Of a stretch of 64,000 bases of DNA, positions 9,092 through 18,120 are shown in pieces. The stretch covers positions 13,596 through 77,595 of the forward strand of contig JAWOJB010000039.1 in NCBI GenBank assembly GCA_046484325.1, read 5' to 3'. This DNA comes from JAWOJB01 sp046484325. Its GTDB lineage: Bacteria; Actinomycetota; Acidimicrobiia; Spongiisociales; ZC4RG35. Numbering within the stretch: the stretch's first letter is position 1; every line of letters starts with the position of its first letter. The position numbers were made by a program, and so were the translations under genes. Under the pieces are notes generated by a model, which saw nothing but the letters and a program-made list of their open reading frames with translations, was not told the DNA's origin and did not search any database.

Positions 9092-10263
9092 GATCGTGCT
9101 CCGTTGAATCGGACGTAGTCGGGGGTCAGGTCGGTGGTGACGACCGCGGCGGCGCCGGGCCCCTTCCCGACCACCACGTCCACGGTGAAGTCGCCCGCCA
9201 GCAACTCCGAGACGAGGTCCTCGTCGGTCCCGATCCCGACCCCGCCGGCCGCCACCGGAACCCCCTGATAGGCGATGTCGACGGCACCGGGGTCGAGGTC
9301 GACGCCGGCCGTCCCCAGCGCCGCCAGCACCCTGCCCCAGTTGGGGTCGGCCCCGTAGAACGAGGCACGAACGAGGGAGGAGTCGGCGACGGCCATGGCC
9401 AGGGCACGGGCCTCCCGGTCCCCGGGCGCTCCCCGGACGCTGAGGTCCACCACCTTCGACGCTCCCTCGGCGTCGGTGGCCATGAGCCGGCTGAGAGCCC
9501 GGCACACCTCCGTCACGGCCGCCTCGAACTCGGTGGGGTCGGGCCGGACGCCCGCCGCACCCGACGCCATCAGGAGGACGGTGTCGTTCGTCGACTGGCA
9601 GCCGTCGAGGTTCAGGCAGTTGAACGTCGCGTCGGCGGCCCCCCGGAGGACTGCGTCGAGCTCGCCGGCGTCGACGATCGCATCGGTCGTCACGAAGGCC
9701 AGCATCGTGGCCAGGTCGGGCCGGACCATCCCCGCCCCCTTCGCCATCCCGCCCACCCGCCATCCGCCGGCAGCCTCGTGGTCTGCCAGCTTGGGCACCG
9801 AATCGGTGGTCATGATCCCCCTGGCGGCCAGGAGAGCGTGGTCGGACGTCCGTCCGGCGGCGGCGGCGAGGCCGGGCAGGGCGGCCCGGATCCGGTCGAC
9901 GGGGAGCCGCGGTCCGATCGGGCCGGTCGAGGACACGAGGATCTCGCCCGGCTGCGCCCCCAACGCCTCGGCGGCCGCGGCTGCCACCATCTCGGCATCG
10001 GCGAGGCCGGCCGACCCGGTGCCGGCGTTGGCGCATCCCGAGTTCACGACCACCGCCCGAAGCCGACCGGCCGCCAGCACCCGGCGACCGAGCACCACGG
10101 GCGGCGCCGCCGTCCTCGACGTCGTGAACATCGCCGCCGTCGGGACCGGGGAGTCGGCGACGATCAGCGAGAGGTCGGGATCCCCCGACGCCTTGATCCC
10201 GCACGCCGTGCCGGCGGTGGCGAATCCGGCCGGGGCGACCACACCCGAGGGCTGCCCCGTCAC
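9088..10263 (-). CDS. argJ: Glutamate N-acetyltransferase (ornithine acetyltransferase)
   Basis: Recycles the acetyl group from acetylornithine to glutamate; some members also use acetyl-CoA. 391 aa precursor that self-cleaves before Thr in the conserved ATML motif, visible as RPDLATMLAFVTTDA, giving alpha and beta chains. The oxyanion region and SGCANAGTG are present. Start is GTG 10263, overlapping the argC stop by 4 bp. Because an argJ is present, the pathway here is probably cyclic and needs no argE (family knowledge). Whether it is bifunctional is not readable. Confidence 0.95.
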   Translation of the reverse strand: MTGQPSGVVAPAGFATAGTACGIKASGDPDLSLIVADSPVPTAAMFTTSRTAAPPVVLGRRVLAAGRLRAVVVNSGCANAGTGSAGLADAEMVAAAAAEALGAQPGEILVSSTGPIGPRLPVDRIRAALPGLAAAAGRTSDHALLAARGIMTTDSVPKLADHEAAGGWRVGGMAKGAGMVRPDLATMLAFVTTDAIVDAGELDAVLRGAADATFNCLNLDGCQSTNDTVLLMASGAAGVRPDPTEFEAAVTEVCRALSRLMATDAEGASKVVDLSVRGAPGDREARALAMAVADSSLVRASFYGADPNWGRVLAALGTAGVDLDPGAVDIAYQGVPVAAGGVGIGTDEDLVSELLAGDFTVDVVVGKGPGAAAVVTTDLTPDYVRFNGARS

Positions 10264-11315
10264 GGCAGCCAACCCGACAGGGGAAGCCCGGTCTCCTCGG
10301 CGAGCCCGAACACGAGGTTGGCCGCCTGGATCGCCTGACCTGCCGCCCCCTTGACGAGGTTGTCGATGGCGGCCTGGGCGATCACGGATCCGGTGGGCTC
10401 GTCGAAGAAGGCAGTCACGAATGCCCGGTTCGAGCCCGAGGCCCACCTGGTCTGGGGCGGCTCCTCGACGACGGTGACGAACGGCCGTCCTGCGTAGGCG
10501 GACCGAAGGGCGTCCCGCAGGTCCTGCTCGCCCACTCCCGGCCGCGCCGGAGCCGTCACCGTCGCCAGCTCGCCGCGCTGCATCGGCACGAGGTGGGGGG
10601 TGAACACGACCGCGTGGTGGGTGCCGGTCGCCTGTTCGATCCCCATCTCGATCTCGGGTCGATGTCGGTGCCGGGTCACGTTGTAGGCCCGAACCCCTTC
10701 GGCCACGCTGCCGAAGAGCAGATCCTCACGAAGCGACCGGCCCGCCCCGGACACCCCGGAGAGACAGTCGGCGACGATGGTGCCCACCTCGACCAGGCCC
10801 GCCCGGAGGAGGGGCACGATGGCCAGCAGCACGGCGGTCGGGTAGCAGCCCGGCGCGGCCACCCGGCGGGCGCCGGCGAGATCGAACAACTCGGGCAGCC
10901 CGTAGCGCCAGCGCGGGAGCTCGCCGACGAGCGAGTGCTCGGACCCGTAGGCCTGCCGGTACCGATCGGCGGTGTCGAGCCGGAAATCCGATCCCAGATC
11001 GACGACGGCCGCTCCCCGTTCGGCCAGCTCGTGGGCGAGCTCGGCGGACGCACCGTGCGGGAGGGCGAGGAACACGACGTCGACGGCCGGCAGGGACCCG
11101 AGGTCGAGCCCGCCGAGCGGGCGCTCTCCCCCGCTCAGCTGGGGATGGACGGCGCCCAGCGTCGAGCCCGCCCTGGAGTGGGCGCCCAGATGGACGAGCT
11201 CGAGCACCGGGTGGGCGTCGAGCAGCCGGACGAGCTCGCCCCCGGCATATCCGGAGGCGCCGAAGACGGCGGTGCGGAGGTGGGTCAGGCGGATCCCTGC
11301 ATGTGGGAGGCGCAC
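10260..11315 (-). CDS. argC: N-acetyl-gamma-glutamyl-phosphate reductase
   Basis: NADPH-dependent reductase forming N-acetylglutamate semialdehyde; first gene of the arg operon. Rossmann glycine motif VFGASGYAGGELVRLL, catalytic cysteine in AAPGCYPTAVLLAI, and conserved VRAYNVTRHRHRPEIE and HLVPMQRGELAT. Annotated from GTG 11315 (351 aa). The first 12 residues (RLPHAGIRLTHL) are unlike the family, so a start inside this stretch is possible. Only 34 bp separate the GTG from the upstream M1 peptidase stop, and that gap carries a palindrome that fits an ArgR site. Confidence 0.95.
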   Translation of the reverse strand: MRLPHAGIRLTHLRTAVFGASGYAGGELVRLLDAHPVLELVHLGAHSRAGSTLGAVHPQLSGGERPLGGLDLGSLPAVDVVFLALPHGASAELAHELAERGAAVVDLGSDFRLDTADRYRQAYGSEHSLVGELPRWRYGLPELFDLAGARRVAAPGCYPTAVLLAIVPLLRAGLVEVGTIVADCLSGVSGAGRSLREDLLFGSVAEGVRAYNVTRHRHRPEIEMGIEQATGTHHAVVFTPHLVPMQRGELATVTAPARPGVGEQDLRDALRSAYAGRPFVTVVEEPPQTRWASGSNRAFVTAFFDEPTGSVIAQAAIDNLVKGAAGQAIQAANLVFGLAEETGLPLSGWLP

Positions 11316-11329
11316 TCTACATCTTCACC

Positions 11330-11343
11330 CGCATATGCGCATA
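11330..11343. promoter_or_regulatory. Candidate ArgR operator: two interleaved 10-bp palindromes
   Basis: CGCATATGCG (11330-11339) and TATGCGCATA (11334-11343) are each perfect palindromes and overlap. They sit in the 34-bp gap before argC, 15 bases from its GTG. ARG boxes are AT-rich imperfect palindromes around TGCAT/ATGCA; this one is GC-shifted. Position strongly suggests arginine control, but binding is inferred. Confidence 0.5.
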
Positions 11344-11349
11344 GGCGTG

Positions 11350-12882
11350 TCAGCCAGGTGGTTCGAGATTGCGGCCGGGCATCGAAGGCACCTCGGCGTC
11401 GCGGATCCACGCCTCGACCACCGCAGCCACCTCGGGGCCGGCCACCTCGGCCACCAGGCCCAGGAAGTCCTCGGTGGTGGCATTGCCGTAGGCGAAGCGG
11501 GCGGTCCAGGTCCGCAGAACCTGGAACGTCACCTCGTCGCCGGTGAGGTCGCGAAGGGCCACGAGCGCCAGGGCCCCCCGTTCGTACACCGAGACGGTGA
11601 AGAGGTCGTCGGGCCGGGGGAAGTCGGGGGGCGGATAGGCCTCGGCCGCCCGTCGCCGGGCCTCCGCGGCCGGCACCCCCTGATCGGCCAGTTCGGCACC
11701 GCTGAACCGCCGGTGGGCCGCCTCGACCTGGCCGTCGTAGACGGAGGTGCCGTGGCGGTGCTCGATCCACAGCCAGTGGGCGAACGTGGCCAGCCCCTCG
11801 TTCAGCCAGATGTCGTCCCACTGCGCCACCGAGACCGAGTTGCCGAACCACTGATGGGCGAGCTCGTGGGCGATCACGACGTCGCCCCAGGCCATGGAGG
11901 CGACCGTGTAGGTCGGGACCATCTGGGTCTCGAGGGCCGCGGCCAGGTCGTCGTTGACGACCACCGCCCCGACGGCGTCGAACGGGTAGGGGCCGAATCG
12001 TTCCTCGAAGAACTCGATGATCTCCGGCTGGAGCCCGAAGGCATCGAGCAGGCCCCCCTCGACGGCAGGGTCGAACCACGTCGTGAACGTCATCCCACCC
12101 ACCTCCTCCGTTCGCTCGACGAAGGTCCCGATCGCCAGACCCACGAGGTAGGGAGCGACCGGCTGCTCGTATCGCCAGCGGAACACCCCCGGGGAAGGAT
12201 GGTCGGCTCGCCCTCCCGACACCGCCTGCCACCCCTCCGGGAGGCGCACGACCAGTTCGACGGTCGCCTTGTCGGCCGGGTGGTCGTTGGTGGGGAACCA
12301 GCTCTGGGCCCCGTCGGGCTGGGAGAAGACGTAGAAGGAGTCTTTGGCCCTCCTCCATCCGGGAGCGAACGGCACCGCACCGGCCGGGACCGGCTCGGGC
12401 ACCCCGGCGTACTCGACGACGACCTGGAACTCGACGCCTGCGACGATGGGCGCGCCAGGAACGATCACGAGCTCCCTCCCCCGCCGCTCGTGACGGGCCG
12501 GGACCGGATCCTCCCCGGCGGTACCCAGTGCCACCGACCCGACCTCGAGTCCGGCGAGATCGAGGTGGAGACCACCCAGGTCCTGGAGGGCGACGGCCGT
12601 GATCGTCGTGGCTCCGTCCACTGATCCGGCCTCGGGGTCGACGCCGAGATCGATGGTGTAGTGGAGCACGTCGTACCCTCCGTTCCCGAGCGCCGGGTAG
12701 AGCCGATCGCCGATCCCCGGGGCGCCGATCGGGGCGGGGGCGGTGCTCGTGGTCGTCGTCGTCGGGATCGTCGTCGTCGGGTTCGTCGTCTCGGCGATCG
12801 GTGCCGACGACGGCTCGCCCGGGGCGGCGCTGCAGGCCGCCAGCACCGACAGGACGGCGACGGCCCTACTCGGCTTCCACAT
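11350..12882 (-). CDS. M1-family metallopeptidase, predicted lipoprotein
   Basis: 510 aa zinc aminopeptidase-like protein, probably anchored outside the membrane. Signal peptide with lipobox LAAC (Cys17) is followed by a Thr/Pro-rich linker (TTTIPTTTTTSTAP, residues about 37-50). A beta-sandwich domain (about 60-260) and a thermolysin-like domain come next, with HELAHQWFG (His339, Glu340, His343) and the third zinc ligand Glu362 in NEGLATFAHW. The GAMEN exopeptidase motif is altered to AALETQ, as in several bacterial relatives. Start at ATG 12882 gives the signal peptide; it overlaps the 3' end of the CCA transferase gene by 17 bp. Confidence 0.88.
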   Translation of the reverse strand: MWKPSRAVAVLSVLAACSAAPGEPSSAPIAETTNPTTTIPTTTTTSTAPAPIGAPGIGDRLYPALGNGGYDVLHYTIDLGVDPEAGSVDGATTITAVALQDLGGLHLDLAGLEVGSVALGTAGEDPVPARHERRGRELVIVPGAPIVAGVEFQVVVEYAGVPEPVPAGAVPFAPGWRRAKDSFYVFSQPDGAQSWFPTNDHPADKATVELVVRLPEGWQAVSGGRADHPSPGVFRWRYEQPVAPYLVGLAIGTFVERTEEVGGMTFTTWFDPAVEGGLLDAFGLQPEIIEFFEERFGPYPFDAVGAVVVNDDLAAALETQMVPTYTVASMAWGDVVIAHELAHQWFGNSVSVAQWDDIWLNEGLATFAHWLWIEHRHGTSVYDGQVEAAHRRFSGAELADQGVPAAEARRRAAEAYPPPDFPRPDDLFTVSVYERGALALVALRDLTGDEVTFQVLRTWTARFAYGNATTEDFLGLVAEVAGPEVAAVVEAWIRDAEVPSMPGRNLEPPG

Positions 12883-14290
12883 CGTCGCTCTCCGGTGGTG
12901 GCCCGGGGTCGGCGAGGCCCCGGTCGAGTGCCCATGCCCGCACCGCTTCGTATGCCTGTGCCGGGGAGTAGGGGCCTTCCTCGATGCGCCGCTCGAGGAG
13001 CACGGCGATGACCTCGCCCACGAGCGGGCCTGGGGCAATGCCCAGGTAGGACATGACCTGGTTGCCGTCGATCGGCGGGCGCAGGCTCGCCAGTTCCTCC
13101 TGGGTGGCCAGGTGCGCAATCCGCTCCTCGAGCTCGTCGATGCGTCGCTGGATCGTGCGAGCCCGAACCGGATTGGCGGTGGTCACATCGCACCGCACGA
13201 GCACATTGAGGTCGTCGAGCAGGTGCCCGGCATCCCGGACGTAGCGACGGACGGCGGCATCGGTCCAACCCATCTTGAGGGTGTGCGGGCGGAGATGGAG
13301 GAAGACGAGCCTGGCGACGTCCTCGACCACCTCTCTCGGGTACCGGAGGGCCTTGAGCCTCTCGCTGGCCATGCGGGCACCCACCACCTCGTGGTGATGG
13401 AAGGTGACACCACGGGGGCCATACGCCCGGGTGGCCGGCTTGGCGATGTCGTGGAGCAGGGCGGCCAGACGGATCACCAGCCGGGGCGGGGTCTTCTCGG
13501 TGACCGCCACGGTGTGGGCGAGGACGTCCTTGTGCCGGTGGACCGGGTCCTGCTCAATCGCCAGGCCCGGCAGTTCGGGGAGGAACAGGTCGGCGAGGCC
13601 CGACCTGAGCACCCCCCACAGGGCCTCACCGGGCTGGTCGGTGGTGATCAGCTTGCTGAACTCGTCGCGGATGCGCTCCGCCGACACGATGGCGAGACGG
13701 TCGGCCATCTCTCGGACCGCGGCCTCGGCGGCGTCGTCCGGCTCGAACCCGAGCACGGCCTGGAACCGGTAGAGCCGGAGCATCCGCAGCGGGTCGTCCG
13801 AGAACGAGACGTGCGGGTCGAGGGGCGTCCGCAGGACCCCGGCGGCGAGATCGGCCAGCCCCCCGTGAGGGTCGACGATCTCGGCGTCGGGGAGGGTGAT
13901 CGCCATGGCGTTGACCGTGAAGTCCCTCCGGGACAGATCCTCGTCGATCGAATCCGAGAACATGACGACGGGCTTGCGCGACTGTTCCCGGTAGACCTCA
14001 CTCCGGAACGTGGTGATCTCGTACGTCTGCCCACGCCGGACCACCCCGATGGTGCCGAACGCCTCGCCCACCGTGAACACGCTGTCGGCCCATCCGCCGA
14101 CGATCCCCTTGATGAGCTCGGGGTGGGCGTCGGTGGTGAGATCCAGGTCGTCGTGAGGCCTGCCGAGGAAGGCGTCGCGCACCGATCCGCCCACCACGTA
14201 GAGCCGGTGGCCGGAGGCGGCGAACCGCTCACCCAGCTCGACGGTGGGGGATCCGGCCTCGACGAGGGGGCGCAGCCGATCGGGGATCAC
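12866..14290 (-). CDS. cca: CCA tRNA nucleotidyltransferase / PcnA-type with HD domain
   Basis: Adds or repairs the CCA end of tRNAs. 474 aa. N-terminal nucleotidyltransferase core with GGSVRD (34-39) and DDLDLTT holding the metal aspartates Asp48 and Asp50, then RRDFTVNAMA and SFSDDPLRMLRLYRFQA. An HD domain lies in the second half (LLHDIAKP, HHHEVVGA). It occupies the position of Rv3907c pcnA near the mycobacterial origin. Class-level motifs do not decide between CCA addition and poly(A) addition; CCA addition is likelier for actinobacteria, and the tRNA genes visible here lack an encoded CCA. GTG start at 14290. Confidence 0.93.
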   Translation of the reverse strand: MIPDRLRPLVEAGSPTVELGERFAASGHRLYVVGGSVRDAFLGRPHDDLDLTTDAHPELIKGIVGGWADSVFTVGEAFGTIGVVRRGQTYEITTFRSEVYREQSRKPVVMFSDSIDEDLSRRDFTVNAMAITLPDAEIVDPHGGLADLAAGVLRTPLDPHVSFSDDPLRMLRLYRFQAVLGFEPDDAAEAAVREMADRLAIVSAERIRDEFSKLITTDQPGEALWGVLRSGLADLFLPELPGLAIEQDPVHRHKDVLAHTVAVTEKTPPRLVIRLAALLHDIAKPATRAYGPRGVTFHHHEVVGARMASERLKALRYPREVVEDVARLVFLHLRPHTLKMGWTDAAVRRYVRDAGHLLDDLNVLVRCDVTTANPVRARTIQRRIDELEERIAHLATQEELASLRPPIDGNQVMSYLGIAPGPLVGEVIAVLLERRIEEGPYSPAQAYEAVRAWALDRGLADPGPPPESDDVEAE

Positions 14291-14338
14291 GATCGCGAGG
14301 GTATCGGCTGCCCGGCGGCGATCGGGGCAGGCCTGCGA

Positions 14339-15421
14339 TCAGACCTCGACGCCGGCCTCGAGTGCCTTCGCCCGGAACTCGTGGGGGTTGCGGACGTGCC
14401 CGAGCGCCGCTGCCACGGCCACCTTGCGGGCCTTGACCAGCTCGAGGAGCGACTGGTCGAAGGTGCGCATGCCGAAGAACTCGGCGTCCTTCATGACCTC
14501 GACGTAGTCCTCGACCGCCGCGTCGCCGAGGATCCGTTCGCGAACTCGCTCGTTCGAGGTGAGGATCTCGGTGGCGAGGACCAGGCCCGAGCCGTCGGTC
14601 GAGTCGATGAGGCGGTGCGAGACCACGCCCCGCAGCAAGCCGGCCAGCTGGGACCGGGCGGTCCGCTGCTGGGATGGGGGGAAGAGCTCGACGAACCGGT
14701 TGATCGAGTCCATCGGGTCGGCCGTGTGCATGACCCCGGCGACGAGGTGCCCGGTCTCGGCTGCGGCGATCGCCGCCGCCGCGGTCGGCCCGTCGGCGAT
14801 CTCGCTGATCATGATCACGTCGGCGTCCTGCCGGATGGCCCGGCGCACGCCCTCGGCGTAGTCGGCGGTGTCGACGCCGACCTCGCGCTGGGAGATCACG
14901 GCCAGGCGATCGGGGAAGAGCACCTCGATCGGATCTTCGACCGTCACCACCGACACCGGGCGGGTGGCGTTGATGTGCTCGATGAAGGCCGCGATCGTGG
15001 TGGTCCGCCCCGAGCCGGCCGGGCCGGTGAAGAGCACGAGACCGCGGGGCTCGGCGGCGAGCCGCTTCACCACCGGCGGCACCCCCAACCGCTCCATCGA
15101 GGGCACGCCCGGCACGACGCGTCGCATGACGAGGCTCACCGAGCCTCGCTGGCGGAACACGCTGACCCGGAATCGCCCGAGATCCTGGCGGCCGTAGGCG
15201 AAGTCGGCCTCGTTGTTCTGGCGGAAGTCGGCCGAGGCCTTCTGGGTGAAGATCGCCTGGGCGTAGCCCTCGGTGTCGGCCGGCCGGAGGCCCGGCAGGT
15301 CGGCGAGCCGCATCAGCTCGCCGTCGATGCGGATGACCGGCGGCGACCCGACCTTGAGATGGAGATCCGAGGCGTTGGCCTCGACAGCGCGGCGGAGCAG
15401 GTCGTCGATCGGTGTTTGCAT
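14339..15421 (-). CDS. pilT: PilT-like type IV pilus retraction ATPase with Arg in Walker A
   Basis: 360 aa, full length for PilT. N-terminal PAS-like domain (ASDLHLKVGSPPVIRIDGEL), then the RecA-like core. Walker A is GPAGSGRTT (133-141), with Arg139 where PilT has Lys. The Asp box is VTVEDPIEVLF. The Walker B region is DADVIMISEIAD instead of the usual DPDVILVGEMRD, and the His box AETGHLVAGVMHTAD is present. No pilin or other pilus gene is in the window. The substitutions could weaken ATP hydrolysis or mark a divergent paralogue. Upstream gene (minus) is a deacetylase-family protein 74 bp away. Confidence 0.85.
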   Translation of the reverse strand: MQTPIDDLLRRAVEANASDLHLKVGSPPVIRIDGELMRLADLPGLRPADTEGYAQAIFTQKASADFRQNNEADFAYGRQDLGRFRVSVFRQRGSVSLVMRRVVPGVPSMERLGVPPVVKRLAAEPRGLVLFTGPAGSGRTTTIAAFIEHINATRPVSVVTVEDPIEVLFPDRLAVISQREVGVDTADYAEGVRRAIRQDADVIMISEIADGPTAAAAIAAAETGHLVAGVMHTADPMDSINRFVELFPPSQQRTARSQLAGLLRGVVSHRLIDSTDGSGLVLATEILTSNERVRERILGDAAVEDYVEVMKDAEFFGMRTFDQSLLELVKARKVAVAAALGHVRNPHEFRAKALEAGVEV

Positions 15422-15495
15422 CCTCGAGCCCTCTGTGTCGGACCAGGCTGGTATCGACTCCGCCGGCAGGCGTCTTGACGGGTTTCCCGCCCGGG

Positions 15496-16506
15496 TCAGA
15501 GGCGCCAGTGGCGCCCGGTCACGACGGCCGCCGCCTCGAACGCCTCCCACGACGCCGACGGGGAGACGAGCGGGGTGCCGTGGTCGACGTTGGTACCGGC
15601 CAGCCCCCGCAGCATCTCCGCCACCGAGGTGGTGATGGCCTGGAGGTGGTAGCCACCCTCGAGAAAGACCACGATCCGATTGGGCGGCACGATCCGGCGG
15701 AGCTGGGCGGCCATCATCCCGTAGTCGTCGGACACGAGCCGGAGCTCGGCCAGCGGGTCGAGGTCGTGGGCGTCGAACCCGCCGCTCACGAGCACCCAGT
15801 CGGGCCCGAACTGCTCGAGCACCGGGACCACCAATTGCGGGAACAGCGCCCGGTAGACGTCCCCGGCCGTACCGGCGGGCACTGGGACGTTCACCACCGT
15901 ACCGACCGCCTCCCCCCAGCCGGTCTCCTCCACGCCCCCTTCCCCGGGATAGAAGGGCCATTGGTGGACGCTGATGTAGAGCACCTCGGGGTCACGGTCG
16001 AAGGTCGCCTGGGTCCCGTTGCCATGGTGCACGTCCCAGTCGAGGATGGCCACACGCTCCCCGGCGCCCCGGAGCAGTTGAGCCGCCACCGCTACGTTGT
16101 TGAAGAGACAGAAGCCCATCGCCCGGCCCCGGAGGGCGTGGTGTCCGGGGGGGCGAATGGCGAGAAAGGCGGAAGCATCGGACCGGGCGCGCAGCCATTC
16201 GATGGCGACCGGACCCGAGCCCGCCGCCCGCAGGGCCGCCTCCCACGAGTGGGGTCCCGCGTAGGTGTCGGGATCGAGCGGCCCTCCCCCGGCCTCGACG
16301 AAGCGCGCGATGGCAGCGATGTACGACGGCTCGTGGGCCAGGCTCAGCACCTCCAGCGAGACCTCGGGGGAGCGGACCTCGGTGAGGGCCAAACCGCTCG
16401 CCCGCACCCCCCGGTCGGCGGCTTCCAGACGGGCGGGCCGCTCGGGGTGCCATCGCCCCGTCTCGTGGAGGGCGAAGACCGGATGGGTGACGTACAGCAG
16501 CTCCAC
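15496..16506 (-). CDS. Histone deacetylase / acetoin-utilisation AcuC superfamily protein
   Basis: 336 aa zinc amidohydrolase of the arginase/deacetylase fold. Visible motifs: LHETGRWHPERPARLEA at the start, RPPGHHALRGRAMGFCLFNN (catalytic His pair), ILDWDVHHGNGTQ (zinc Asp and His), SGGFDAHDLDPLAEL (zinc Asp) and LEGGYHLQAI near the end. Bacterial members remove acyl groups from small molecules, polyamines or proteins; the substrate is unknown. GTG start at 16506 lies 19 bp from the start of the divergent GNAT gene, an intriguing acyl-transfer/acyl-removal pairing, though both families are broad. Confidence 0.9.
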   Translation of the reverse strand: MELLYVTHPVFALHETGRWHPERPARLEAADRGVRASGLALTEVRSPEVSLEVLSLAHEPSYIAAIARFVEAGGGPLDPDTYAGPHSWEAALRAAGSGPVAIEWLRARSDASAFLAIRPPGHHALRGRAMGFCLFNNVAVAAQLLRGAGERVAILDWDVHHGNGTQATFDRDPEVLYISVHQWPFYPGEGGVEETGWGEAVGTVVNVPVPAGTAGDVYRALFPQLVVPVLEQFGPDWVLVSGGFDAHDLDPLAELRLVSDDYGMMAAQLRRIVPPNRIVVFLEGGYHLQAITTSVAEMLRGLAGTNVDHGTPLVSPSASWEAFEAAAVVTGRHWRL

Positions 16507-16525
16507 GACCCGTACTCTGCCATCC

Positions 16526-17287
16526 GTGCAGGCGACAGGCGACGACAGGGTGCGGCCACCCTCGGTCCGCGGCTCGTGGCCCGGCCGGGTGACCCTTCGC
16601 AGCGGCTGGGCCAGGGCCGTGGCGCGTCCCTACAACGACGACCTGCCGGATGCCGGGCTCCGTCTTGACCGCGGTTCTGCCGCCTTTCTCGCCGCCTCCG
16701 CCGCCTGGCTCCTCGACCAGGGTTGCGCGACGGTGCACTCGCCGCCGCTCATGGAGGGCGGTGCCCGGGTGTGGAGACAGGCGGGATTCGTCGATGGCCG
16801 CATCCTGGCGATCATGGAGCGCGACCTCCGCCGGGCGGTCGGGGCACCCCTCCATGCAGTCAGGGCCGGCCGCCGCGACGAGTGGGGGGCCTGCGCGGCC
16901 ATCGATCGGGCGGCATTCCCCGTCACCTGGCGGGTGGGTGTCCTCGGGCTCCGGGACGCCGCCGAGGCGACGGGGTCGTCCCGGCTGTTCCTGGTCGACT
17001 CCGGGGGCTCACCCGTGGGCTTCGCCATCGCCGGAACCTCCTTCCAGACCGCCTACCTCCAGCGGATCGCCGTCCATCCCGACCATCGGGGGGCCGGCAT
17101 CGGCCGCTCACTGGTGCGGGCAGCGGTCTCGTGGGCGCGATGCAACCAGGCGCGTACCATCCTCCTCAACACCCAGATCGACAACCAGGTCGCCGCCACC
17201 CTCTACCGCTCCGAGGGGTTCGTCGAAGGGCGCGAAGCCCTTCACGTACTCCGCCATCCCGCCGACCAGAGCCGAGAGCCGACATGA
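16526..17287 (+). CDS. GNAT-family N-acetyltransferase
   Basis: 253 aa. The C-terminal half (about residues 125-245) has the GNAT core: AAIDRAAFP, SPVGFAIAG, and the acetyl-CoA loop LQRIAVHPDHRGAGIGRSLV (R/Q-x-x-G-x-G/A form), ending ILLNTQIDNQVAATLYRSEGF. The N-terminal half is less conserved and may be a degenerate second GNAT domain. GTG start at 16526 follows a TACTCT hexamer by 7 bases, a layout typical of leaderless actinobacterial genes. Its stop overlaps the next start (ATGA), placing it first in a GNAT-DegV-pseudokinase-sigM run. Confidence 0.82.
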   Translation: MQATGDDRVRPPSVRGSWPGRVTLRSGWARAVARPYNDDLPDAGLRLDRGSAAFLAASAAWLLDQGCATVHSPPLMEGGARVWRQAGFVDGRILAIMERDLRRAVGAPLHAVRAGRRDEWGACAAIDRAAFPVTWRVGVLGLRDAAEATGSSRLFLVDSGGSPVGFAIAGTSFQTAYLQRIAVHPDHRGAGIGRSLVRAAVSWARCNQARTILLNTQIDNQVAATLYRSEGFVEGREALHVLRHPADQSREPT

Positions 17288-18120
17288 TCCGCATCGTCAC
17301 CGATTCCTCCGCCGACATCCCCGACGAGTTGCTCGACCGGCACCGGATCGAGGTGGTCCCGCTCACGATCCGGTTCGGCAGCGACGAGTTCGTGGATCGC
17401 CGCGACCTCGACTCCCACCGCTTCTGGGAGAAGCTCGTGGCCGGCCCGGCTCTGCCGGAGACGGCAGCCCCGTCGGCCGGAGCCTTCCTCGACACGTACC
17501 GGCGGATGGCCGCCGAAGGTGCCGAGGGAGTGGTAGCGGTGTGCATCTCGTCGGACATGAGCGCCACCTATCAGTCGGCGGTGATCGCCGCCGAGCAGGT
17601 TGCCGGGGACGTAGCGGTGCGGGTGGTCGATTCGAGGGCGGTCTCGATGATGCTGGGACTCCAGGTGCTGGCGGCGGCCGAGGGCGCCGAGACCGGGGCC
17701 ACCCTCGACGAGGTGGCCTCGCGTGCGGTCACGGCGGGCTCGAACACGGGCCTCTTCGCCACGCTCGACACGCTCGAGTTCCTCCGGCGGGGAGGCCGGA
17801 TCGGTGGGGCCCAGGCGCTCATCGGCGGTCTGCTCGACGTCAAACCGCTCATCACGATCGCCGACGGGGTGGTCCAGGCCGCCGGCCGGGTTCGCACCCG
17901 CTCCCGGGCGCTGGCGGCCCTCACCGCGGAGGTGGCCCGGCGGGCTCCGCGCATCCGGGCGCTGGCGGTGCTCCACGGGGCGACCACGGATCTCGACCGC
18001 TTCGAGGCGCTCGTACGCGAGGCGGCGCCCGGGGTCGATCCCATCGTGGCCGAACTCGGTGCCGTCGTCGGCACCCACGCCGGACCGGGTGTGGCCGGCG
18101 TCGCCTACCGGCTGAGCTGA
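17284..18120 (+). CDS. DegV family fatty-acid-binding protein
   Basis: 278 aa. DegV/FakB fold: start MIRIVTDSSADIP, then CISSDMSATYQSA and VVDSRAVSMMLG, then LDTLEFLRRGGRIGGAQAL and LLDVKPLITIADG. Related FakB proteins present fatty acids to the FakA kinase; no fakA is in the window, so the lipid-binding role is family inference. Overlaps the GNAT gene by 4 bp and the following pseudokinase gene by one base (TGATG), so these are translated as one operon. Confidence 0.92.
   Translation: MIRIVTDSSADIPDELLDRHRIEVVPLTIRFGSDEFVDRRDLDSHRFWEKLVAGPALPETAAPSAGAFLDTYRRMAAEGAEGVVAVCISSDMSATYQSAVIAAEQVAGDVAVRVVDSRAVSMMLGLQVLAAAEGAETGATLDEVASRAVTAGSNTGLFATLDTLEFLRRGGRIGGAQALIGGLLDVKPLITIADGVVQAAGRVRTRSRALAALTAEVARRAPRIRALAVLHGATTDLDRFEALVREAAPGVDPIVAELGAVVGTHAGPGVAGVAYRLS

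Noticed and set aside
12743..15478. Very long plus-strand open frame (911 codons) over cca, pilT and M1 genes
   Set aside because: It is the GC-rich antisense shadow of well-supported minus-strand genes; its translation is repetitive Gly/Arg/Asp/Pro with no domain.
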